From JACJYC01 sp964558465 (lineage in GTDB: Bacteria > Bacteroidota > Bacteroidia > Chitinophagales > Saprospiraceae): DNA of 51,646 nt. Position numbers and translations under genes: made by a program. The notes below the pieces were generated by a model. That model ran no database searches and had not been told where the DNA came from. It saw only the letters and a program-made list of their open reading frames with translations. The DNA lies in NCBI GenBank assembly GCA_964558465.1, contig CAZLEF010000049.1:1-51646 (forward strand), given 5' to 3'. Below are positions 31,258 through 37,791 of this stretch, piece by piece (positions within the stretch are counted from its first letter, which is position 1; each line of letters opens with the position of its first letter).

Positions 31258-31698
31258 TCAAACAATTTCAATTTTCCGGACAATTTCGGTTTTTGCTTCT
31301 TCCTTTTTTGGAAGGGTTACCGAAAGAATTCCGTTTTCGTAGACCGCTTTGATTCCCTGAACATTTACCGTATCAGGAAGCGTAAAACTGCGGCTGAAGG
31401 AAGAGAAGTTAAATTCCCTGCGGGTGTATTTACCCTCAGTTTTTTCTTCTTTTTGTTCCTTTTTAGCCGAGATGATCAGGCGTCCATTGTCCAGATCTAC
31501 CTGAAAATCTTCCTTTTGCAAGCCGGGGGCCGCCACTTCAAGGCGGTAATGGTTATCTTCTTCGATCACATTGACCGAAGGCTGGCCGGCTGTAAAATCT
31601 GATCCGATGATATCGCCGATGCTGCGGTTAAAAAAATCATCGACCCAGTTTCCAAACACTTTCGCCGGAGCGAAGGGATAATATTTCACCGGTTTCAT
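31258..31698 (-). CDS. Small heat shock protein, Hsp20 family
   Basis: 146 residues. An N-terminal arm (~1-40) precedes the alpha-crystallin domain (~40-135), which has the beta strands HYRLEVAAPGLQKEDFQVDLDNGRLIISAKKE and the dimerising loop before RREFNFSSFSRSFTLPD; the segment AVYENGILSVTLPKKEE carries the GxLxVxxP-like strand. The C-terminal IxI-type motif may be KIEIV. It is an ATP-independent holdase that keeps denatured proteins soluble. It is the second gene of a tandem Hsp20 pair, 111 bp after the stop of the first and with its own terminator. Confidence 0.93.
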   Translation of the reverse strand: MKPVKYYPFAPAKVFGNWVDDFFNRSIGDIIGSDFTAGQPSVNVIEEDNHYRLEVAAPGLQKEDFQVDLDNGRLIISAKKEQKEEKTEGKYTRREFNFSSFSRSFTLPDTVNVQGIKAVYENGILSVTLPKKEEAKTEIVRKIEIV

Positions 31699-31809
31699 TT
31701 TATTAAGGTTTTAATTAAACAATTTGAAATCAAAAAATATTGTCAGTTCAATGTCATTTTAAAGACCAAGCGGGTGTTTTCCTTGCCGGGTCCAAAACGG
31801 GGATGCCGG

Positions 31810-32226
31810 TTAAAGGACGTTGATCGATTTTACCAGATCCGTTTTGAAGGGCAATTTCACCAGCAGGATCCCATTTTCATAGGCGGCTGAAATGGCGGCC
31901 GCATCGATGGTATCCGGCAGGCGGAAAACCCGTTCAAAGGCTGAAGCTTCGAAACCGCGCCGCAGGAATTTGCCAGCGCCTTCTTCTTTTTTCTCCGGTT
32001 TGGCGGAAATAATCAACCGATCTTCATCCAAACGGATGGAAAAATCGTTTTTCTGGTAACCAGGCGCCGCAATTTCAATTTGAATATCCTTATCGGATTT
32101 CAGAACATTGGCGGCAACGCTGCTGGTACGGTGAACGGGCCGGAAAAAATCGTCAAGGAATCCATCCAGGCCATTCAGGTTGGCGGTCCTGCCGGGAGCA
32201 AGTGGTTTTACGCTGACTGCTATCAT
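31810..32226 (-). CDS. Small heat shock protein, Hsp20 family
   Basis: 138 residues with the alpha-crystallin domain at ~35-130 (QIEIAAPGYQKNDFSIRLDEDRLIISAK, RRGFEASAFERVFRLPDTID, AAYENGILLVKLPFK). The two Hsp20 proteins share the domain but differ at about half of their positions, so they are old paralogues. This gene is the promoter-proximal member. A sigma54-like promoter and two palindromic TGaCATTTTGTCA sites lie upstream, which suggests stress-inducible control; that is inference. Confidence 0.93.
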   Translation of the reverse strand: MIAVSVKPLAPGRTANLNGLDGFLDDFFRPVHRTSSVAANVLKSDKDIQIEIAAPGYQKNDFSIRLDEDRLIISAKPEKKEEGAGKFLRRGFEASAFERVFRLPDTIDAAAISAAYENGILLVKLPFKTDLVKSINVL

Positions 32227-32263
32227 GTTTTTAATTTTTTTGATGAAAGTTCATTCAATTTAT

Positions 32264-32279
32264 ATCAATTGCCGTACCA
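32264..32279 (-). promoter_or_regulatory. Sigma54-like promoter upstream of hsp20
   Basis: The minus strand reads TGGTACG-GCAA-TTGAT, against the sigma54 consensus TGGCACG-N4-TTGCW: two mismatches, one of them in the -12 GC. Transcription would start about 27 nt before the ATG at 32226. It is supported by position and by the upstream paired sites, not by experiment. Confidence 0.4.
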
Positions 32280-32322
32280 TTGCGGTTATAGGTGAAAAAG
32301 CGGCAGATCAAAAGCCTGTTAA

Positions 32323-32366
32323 TGACATTTTGTCAATTTCATGAAAGACGCAATGCCATTTTGTCA
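32323..32366. promoter_or_regulatory. Two palindromic operator-like sites upstream of hsp20
   Basis: TGACATTTTGTCA (32323-32335) and TGCCATTTTGTCA (32354-32366) are 13-bp sites with TGACA/TGTCA arms, spaced 31 bp centre to centre, about three helical turns. They also form the ends of a longer inverted repeat (GTTAATGACA ... TGTCATTAAC). They lie ~45-100 bp upstream of the sigma54-like promoter, where activator sites are expected. Confidence 0.5.
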
Positions 32367-32388
32367 TTAACGGTATTTGAGGAACTGA

Positions 32389-32550
32389 GGATGCGAGGAT
32401 GCGAGGATGTTGCCTGCCACGCCACCGGCGTGGAGGATGCGAGGATGCGAGGATGCGAATGATTTGGTTTTTGTCTCAATAAAACGAACCAATCCCTGCC
32501 TGACCCGCAATCGAATCAATCGAATCAATCGAATCAATCGAATCAATAAT
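32389..32550. repeat. Composite intergenic repeat with GAGGATGC array, hairpin and 9-bp array
   Basis: GAGGATGC units (8 bp, 32389-32407), hairpin CCACGCC-ACC-GGCGTGG (32417-32433), more GAGGATGC units (32434-32458), a unique middle, and four 9-bp AATCGAATC units (32512-32547) that end 10 bp before the start of the symporter gene. The architecture is that of the other composite elements, but with a different 8-bp unit flanking the hairpin. Confidence 0.85.
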
Positions 32551-32557
32551 ACGCCCC

Positions 32558-33475
32558 ATGGCATTTGTAGATATTCTGATCAGCGCCATACTAGCTTTTA
32601 TCATGTTCAGCGTCGGATTGTCGCTGACGTGGCGGGCCTTTGTCGTCACTTTCGGGCGGCCAAGGGGGTATTTTGGCGGTTTGTTTCTCCAGGTGATCAT
32701 TTTGCCAATACTGGCCTTCATTATCGCCACTCTGGCGCAATTACCGCCGGCATTCAAGCTGGGCATCATGATCCTGTCCACCTGCCCCGGTGGGACAACC
32801 TCCAATTTCATCACTTACCTGCTCAATGCGAACACTGCGCTTTCCATTGCCCTGACGGTGACCAACAGTTTTCTGGCCCTCATCACCGTGCCGATCATTG
32901 TCAGCCTTTCGGTCAGTCATTTTATGCATGCTGAAGCGAGCATTTCACTGCCGGTATGGGACACGATTTTCCAGATCACCGCCATCATCATCCTACCGAC
33001 GATCCTGGGGGTCATGCTGCGCAGATACAGGCCGTGGCTGGCCGTCAAAACCGCCAAACCTTTAAAATGGATTACGGTGATTTTGCTCGCGGCGCTTTTT
33101 GCCATCAAATTTTTTGCTTCGGAAGGGCAAGGCGGAACGGGTATAACAACGGAGGAGATCCTGATGATCCTTCCCTTTTCCATATTGGGAAACTTCGTCA
33201 ACCTTTTTACGGGATATTCCCTGGCCAAAAAACTGGGTTTACCCAAAAACGATCAGGTGACGATGGGCGTGGAGGTAGGCATCCAGAACACCTCGCTGGC
33301 TTTCCTGATCGGGGGGACGCTGCTCGGGGTTGAAGACTCCCTGAAGCCCGCCCTGGTCTACGCGATGTTCACCTTTTTTACCGCCGTTATCTATGGCCTG
33401 ATCGTAAAACCGGACGAATTGGGAAAATTAAAAAGGCTCTTCGTTTTCCGGCAACCCCGCAAAGCGGTGGAATAA
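32558..33475 (+). CDS. Bile acid:sodium symporter (BASS/SBF) family transporter
   Basis: 305 residues with nine or ten membrane helices. The two discontinuous-helix crossover motifs of the family are visible: STCPGGTTSNFITYL (substrate/Na+ site) and EVGIQNTSLAFLIGG. Such proteins carry bile acids, pantoate, pyruvate or related organic anions with sodium; the substrate here cannot be told. The S9 peptidase gene follows 54 bp downstream, with a near-consensus -7 between them (TATCTTTA at 33494-33501), so they may or may not be co-transcribed. The 5' region directly upstream of the ATG is occupied by repeat units. Confidence 0.88.
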   Translation: MAFVDILISAILAFIMFSVGLSLTWRAFVVTFGRPRGYFGGLFLQVIILPILAFIIATLAQLPPAFKLGIMILSTCPGGTTSNFITYLLNANTALSIALTVTNSFLALITVPIIVSLSVSHFMHAEASISLPVWDTIFQITAIIILPTILGVMLRRYRPWLAVKTAKPLKWITVILLAALFAIKFFASEGQGGTGITTEEILMILPFSILGNFVNLFTGYSLAKKLGLPKNDQVTMGVEVGIQNTSLAFLIGGTLLGVEDSLKPALVYAMFTFFTAVIYGLIVKPDELGKLKRLFVFRQPRKAVE

Positions 33476-33529
33476 AATGCAAAAGCCATTTGTTATCTTT
33501 AGCCCGCCTAATAATCAACAAACCAAAAC

Positions 33530-35440
33530 ATGATGAAATTCCAATTTCTAATGCTGGTGTGCCTGATGATCCTTTTCGCCTGCCGCCAGTCTGCCGATCC
33601 CGGTTCTGAAACCAGGGAAGTAAAGAGTTACACCATCGAACAATTCATGAATAACGAAGCGGTATTCGGCAGCAGTTTTTCTGCCGACGGCAGCCAGGTA
33701 ATGGTGACCAGCGACCGCTCCGGGATCTTTAACGCCTGGGTTAGTCCTGTAGCCGGGGGCGCCTGGACCCCCCTGACCAGTTCTGACAGCTCTTCCGTTT
33801 TTGGCATTTCCTTTTTTCCGGCAGACGACCGGGTGCTCTTTCAAATGGACAACAACGGCGACGAGGTCTGGCAGTTATATGTCCGGGACCCGGACGGCAG
33901 GATTGCCGCATTGACGACTCAACCCGGCGCGCGGGCAACATTTTATGAATGGGCCTACGATGGAAAGAGTTTTTTTATCGGCTGGAGCAAAAGGGATGCC
34001 CGGTTTATGGATATCTACGAGGTAAATACGGCCACACTTCAACCTGTATTGCGGTATGAAATGGCATCCGGCGACAACTTTGGCGGAGTTTCACCGGATA
34101 AAAATACAATGGCGATCTCCCGGCCCCTCAACACCAGCGACTCGGAGCTTTATCTTTATGATTTCAAACAAAAAAAGCTCAGGAAAATATCTGAAAAAAT
34201 CGCCTCTCACCAACCCTCCCATTTCAGCCCCGATAACCGTTATTTTTACTACCTGACGGATGCGGAGGGGGAATTCAATTACCTGGTGAAATATGATTTG
34301 GTGACCGGCGAACGCACACCTGCGGCCCGTGAAGAATGGGACATCCAATACGCCTATTTGTCCAAAACCGGCAAATACGAAGTGATCGGCGTCAATGCAG
34401 ATGGTAAAACAGCCATTAAAGTCCGGGAAACCGCCACTGGAAAACCCGTGAATTTCCCTGATTTCGGCCAGGGAGATATTACCGGCGTAAATATTTCGGA
34501 TGATGAACAACAAATGGCGTTTTACGTAGGCAGTTCGGCAGTTCCCAACGATTTGTATATCTACGATTTTGAAAACGGCGAACACCGGAAACTGACCAAT
34601 GCACTCAACTCCGAAATCGATCCCGCCGACCTGGTGGAAGCAACCGTTGTTCGATTTGTTTCTTATGACGGCAAGGAGATCCCCGGGATTTATTATAAAC
34701 CCCATCAATCCAGTGAAAAGAACAAAACAGCCGGCCTCGTCTGGGTACACGGCGGTCCCGGCGGCCAGTCACGGCAGACCTATAATGCATTGCTGCAATA
34801 TTTGGTGAACCACGGATACGCTGTCCTGGCGGTTAATAACCGGGGCAGCAGCGGATACGGCAAAACTTTTTTTCATCTCGACGACCAGCAGCACGGAGAA
34901 GGAGATTTGCGCGATTGCATTGCAGGAAAAGACTGGATGGCAACCCAGTCCTATATCGACTCCGCCCGGATCGGGATTATCGGCGGTTCATACGGCGGCT
35001 TCATGGTTATGCGTGCCATGACCCATACCCCTGCCGAATTCGAAGTAGGGGTGGACATTTACGGGGTAACCAACTGGATGCGCACCCTGAAGAATATCCC
35101 GCCCTGGTGGGAGAGTTTCAAAACCGCTTTGTATACCGAAATGGGCGACCCCAACACTGCAGATTCAGTGCGCCTGAAAGGCATCAGCCCGCTTTTCCAT
35201 GGCAGCAAGGTCCAAAATCCCGTTATGGTTTTGCAAGGCGCTCAGGATCCCAGGGTATTGAAGGCGGAATCCGATGAAATGGTGGAGGCGATGCGCGGCC
35301 AGGGTGTTCCGGTAGAATACGTCCTCTTTGAAGATGAAGGACACGGGTTCGTGAAAAAGGAAAACCAGATTGAAGCCAACAGCAAGATCCTGGAATTTCT
35401 GGATAAATATTTAAAAAAGAAGGGAGATTTGAAGGGGTAG
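33530..35440 (+). CDS. S9 family prolyl oligopeptidase-like lipoprotein
   Basis: 636 residues. The signal peptide ends in the lipobox LMILFAC, so it is probably a lipid-anchored exported enzyme. Residues ~35-370 form a beta-propeller made of WD40/PD40-like blades (FGSSFSADGSQVMVTSDRSG, FAYDGKSFF-type repeats, HFSPDNRYFYYLTD). Residues ~385-636 are the alpha/beta hydrolase with catalytic Ser487 (GGSYGGFM), Asp573 (QGAQDPRV) and His605 (DEGHGF). It would cleave peptides, typically after proline or as a dipeptidyl/acylaminoacyl peptidase. The start could be 33530 or the ATG at 33533. A 7-bp tandem array follows its stop. Confidence 0.94.
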   Translation: MMKFQFLMLVCLMILFACRQSADPGSETREVKSYTIEQFMNNEAVFGSSFSADGSQVMVTSDRSGIFNAWVSPVAGGAWTPLTSSDSSSVFGISFFPADDRVLFQMDNNGDEVWQLYVRDPDGRIAALTTQPGARATFYEWAYDGKSFFIGWSKRDARFMDIYEVNTATLQPVLRYEMASGDNFGGVSPDKNTMAISRPLNTSDSELYLYDFKQKKLRKISEKIASHQPSHFSPDNRYFYYLTDAEGEFNYLVKYDLVTGERTPAAREEWDIQYAYLSKTGKYEVIGVNADGKTAIKVRETATGKPVNFPDFGQGDITGVNISDDEQQMAFYVGSSAVPNDLYIYDFENGEHRKLTNALNSEIDPADLVEATVVRFVSYDGKEIPGIYYKPHQSSEKNKTAGLVWVHGGPGGQSRQTYNALLQYLVNHGYAVLAVNNRGSSGYGKTFFHLDDQQHGEGDLRDCIAGKDWMATQSYIDSARIGIIGGSYGGFMVMRAMTHTPAEFEVGVDIYGVTNWMRTLKNIPPWWESFKTALYTEMGDPNTADSVRLKGISPLFHGSKVQNPVMVLQGAQDPRVLKAESDEMVEAMRGQGVPVEYVLFEDEGHGFVKKENQIEANSKILEFLDKYLKKKGDLKG

Positions 35441-35444
35441 ATTT

Positions 35445-35507
35445 GCAGTTGGCAGTTGGCAGTTGGCAGTTGGCAGTTGGCAGTTGGCAGTCGGCAGTCG
35501 GCAGTCG
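35445..35507. repeat. 7-bp tandem array, nine units (GCAGTTG/GCAGTCG)
   Basis: Six GCAGTTG units followed by three GCAGTCG units, without gaps, begin 4 bp after the stop of the S9 peptidase gene. The switch T to C occurs once, so the two variants form two homogeneous blocks, a sign of local tandem duplication. A word CTGAGCGGAGTCGAAG follows at 35520. Confidence 0.95.
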
Positions 35508-35607
35508 GCAGCAAGGCCTCTGAGCGGAGTCGAAGAGGCGTGGAAAACCGTCACTTGAGCTGTTTAAGGCCGTAAAATAAACATCAGGGAATTCGACATT
35601 TGAAAAC

Positions 35608-36291
35608 ATGAACCGGATATTGAAACATATTGCGCATTTTTTTTCACTGGTTTTTCATCCGTTGCTGATGCCGACCTACGGACTGATCCTGCTGTTGCTG
35701 GTCAATCCTTATGATTTCGGAGTTCGTGCGATCAGCGATGAGCCGGGCAAACTATTGATTCTGCGGATCTTTTTGTCCACATTTTTTATACCGGCCTTTG
35801 CCATTGTGATGCTGAAACTAACGGGATTGATCAAAACGCTGGAGATGAAAGACCGTCAGGAAAGGATCGGCCCATATATCATTACTGCCATTTTTTATCT
35901 GTGGATGTTGCAAAACTTTATGCACAATCCGAATATACCGCTTGCGTACACCAGTTTTTTGCTGGGGGCGGTGATCGGGCTTTTCCTGGCGTTTTTTGTC
36001 AATATTTTTTCAAAGATCAGCGCGCATGCAGTGGGGATGGGCGGATTGATCGGGTTGGTGCTGATTATCATGATGTGGTGGTACCGGCACAATACCTTTA
36101 TCATAGACTCAACGATTCTGGGCGCTTTTGAGGTCAGCCTGACCGGTGTGTTGATGCTGATCCTGATCATTGCCGGGATCGTGGGCAGTTCGAGACTTAT
36201 CCTTCAGGCGCACCGGCCGGCGGAGTTGTACAACGGGTACCTTGTCGGGTTTTTCGGCCAGTTGGTTGCCCTCCGGTTTTTATTATTTTAA
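35608..36291 (+). CDS. PAP2-like integral membrane protein
   Basis: 227 residues, six or seven membrane helices. Sequence landmarks recall the PAP2 phosphatase superfamily but in a diverged form: KDRQERIGP (in place of Kx6RP), KISAHAVGMGG (in place of PSGH), and SSRLILQAHRPAELYNGYLVG (in place of SRx5H). This set defines a Bacteroidota membrane-protein group of unknown function, possibly a lipid-phosphate phosphatase without a proven activity. It ends 18 bp before kmo, so the two may share a transcript. The gene starts 168 bp after the S9 peptidase stop, separated from it by the 7-bp array. Confidence 0.7.
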   Translation: MNRILKHIAHFFSLVFHPLLMPTYGLILLLLVNPYDFGVRAISDEPGKLLILRIFLSTFFIPAFAIVMLKLTGLIKTLEMKDRQERIGPYIITAIFYLWMLQNFMHNPNIPLAYTSFLLGAVIGLFLAFFVNIFSKISAHAVGMGGLIGLVLIIMMWWYRHNTFIIDSTILGAFEVSLTGVLMLILIIAGIVGSSRLILQAHRPAELYNGYLVGFFGQLVALRFLLF

Positions 36292-36309
36292 TGAATCTGC
36301 ATAATCCCT

Positions 36310-37677
36310 ATGTCTTCCAACCCAAAAAAAGAAGCCGTTATAGCAGGCGCAGGCCTGGTGGGTTCCTTATGGGCCATTCTGCTGGCCAGGCGAGGTTATC
36401 AGGTTACGGTGTATGAACGCAGGCCGGATATCCGGACAACAGGCTATGCCGGCGGCCGGTCCATCAACCTGGCCCTGAGCGAACGCGGCTGGAAGGCCTT
36501 GCGTCGGGCCGGCGCCGAAGAACTCATCCGGGAGAAAGCCATCCCGATGGCGGGCCGCATGATCCATTCTCCGGAAGGTGAACAGACCTTTCAGGCGTAT
36601 GGGCGGGAAGGACAGGCGATTTATTCCGTTTCAAGGGGAGGGCTCAACCTTGCGCTGGTGGAAATGGCAGCAAGTTTCCCGAATGTGAATCTGCATTTTG
36701 AGCATAAATGCCAGGGGTTCAATCCTGAAAAAGGAGAAGTCCGTTTTTTGCACGAACCCTCCAAAACCCGGATCATCGAGCGGTCGCCGCTGATATTTGC
36801 CACCGACGGCGCTTTTTCCGCCATCCGGTCAAGCCTGGTGAAATTGCCCAGGTTCAACTACAGCCAGGAATACCTGAATTACGGTTATAAAGAGCTGGCC
36901 ATACCGGCGGCGCCTGGCGGAGGTCACCGCCTCGATGCAAATGTCCTTCACATCTGGCCCCGGGGCAATTTTATGCTGATCGCCTTGCCCAATACGGACG
37001 GCAGTTTTACCTGTACCCTTTTTCTGCCTTACGAAGGCCCTGCATCCTTCGAAGGATTGAGTACGGACGACCTGATCATGCGTTTTTTCCGGCGGTATTT
37101 CCCGGATGCCCTGGCCCTGATGCCGGAACTGCTTCAGGATTTCAACGGCAACCCTACCGGCACGTTGGCCACCATCCGCTGCAGCCCCTGGCGGTACCGC
37201 AACCAGTTGTTACTATTGGGCGACGCGGCCCATGCCATTGTGCCGTTTTACGGGCAGGGCATGAACGCAGGGTTTGAGGATTGCACCATCCTGGACGATA
37301 TGATGACCGAGTACCGGGAAGACTGGAACCGCATCCTTTCGGAATTTGACAAAACCAGGCCGGCCGACGGCAATGCCATAGCCGACCTGGCGCTGCGCAA
37401 TTTTGTTGAAATGCGCGACAAAGTAGCCGACCCTCAATTCCAATTGCGCAAGGAAATGGAAGCCTGGCTGATGGAAAAATACCCGAAGGATTTCCTGCCG
37501 CTGTACAGTATGGTTTCATTCAGCCATATTCCTTACAGCAAAGCCCTCGCGGAGGGCAAGGCGCAGGACCGGTTATTCGAATCCCTGTTGTCCATTGACC
37601 ATATCAAAATGAATTGGCGGACGAACCCGGAGGTAGAGCGGCGGTTCAGGTTGTGGTTGAAGGATGAAAAAAGTTGA
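36310..37677 (+). CDS. kmo: Kynurenine 3-monooxygenase
   Basis: 455 residues of an FAD-dependent aromatic hydroxylase that converts kynurenine to 3-hydroxykynurenine with NADPH and O2. It has the GAGLVG dinucleotide fold at 13-18, YERRPDIR (FAD adenine site), GRSINLALSERGWKAL (a KMO-specific segment), the DG motif ATDGAFSAIRS and the flavin-binding GDAAHAIVPFYGQGMNAGFEDC. Length matches the family. In Bacteroidota KMO takes part in NAD synthesis from tryptophan; the other pathway genes are not in the window. It lies directly after the PAP2-like gene. After the stop come repeat words and the convergent eCIS-like gene. Confidence 0.93.
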   Translation: MSSNPKKEAVIAGAGLVGSLWAILLARRGYQVTVYERRPDIRTTGYAGGRSINLALSERGWKALRRAGAEELIREKAIPMAGRMIHSPEGEQTFQAYGREGQAIYSVSRGGLNLALVEMAASFPNVNLHFEHKCQGFNPEKGEVRFLHEPSKTRIIERSPLIFATDGAFSAIRSSLVKLPRFNYSQEYLNYGYKELAIPAAPGGGHRLDANVLHIWPRGNFMLIALPNTDGSFTCTLFLPYEGPASFEGLSTDDLIMRFFRRYFPDALALMPELLQDFNGNPTGTLATIRCSPWRYRNQLLLLGDAAHAIVPFYGQGMNAGFEDCTILDDMMTEYREDWNRILSEFDKTRPADGNAIADLALRNFVEMRDKVADPQFQLRKEMEAWLMEKYPKDFLPLYSMVSFSHIPYSKALAEGKAQDRLFESLLSIDHIKMNWRTNPEVERRFRLWLKDEKS

Positions 37678-37679
37678 CA

Positions 37680-37740
37680 GTGAGGTCAGTGGCCAGTGGT
37701 TGGGAACTGAGCGAAGTCGAAGTTCCGTGGTCAGTGGGGG
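37680..37740. repeat. Degenerate short repeat between kmo and the eCIS-like gene
   Basis: Words GTCAGTGG/CCAGTGG (37684-37698 and 37727-37738) flank GGAACT-gagcgaagtcga-AGTTCC, a 6-bp stem with the loop word CTGAGCGAAGTCGAAG, which recurs in similar form at 35520 and (reverse) near 43823. It lies in the convergent gap and may act as a terminator-like structure. Confidence 0.6.
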
Positions 37741-37791
37741 GAAGCGTATATAAACCGGGTTGGAGCTTGATCCACAGGGTTTTGTGAAGGT

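Noticed and set aside
30992..31261. Open frame of 89 codons on the minus strand beyond the hsp20 gene.
   Set aside because: It runs through the terminator hairpin and a poly-A/T stretch and shows no protein-like features.
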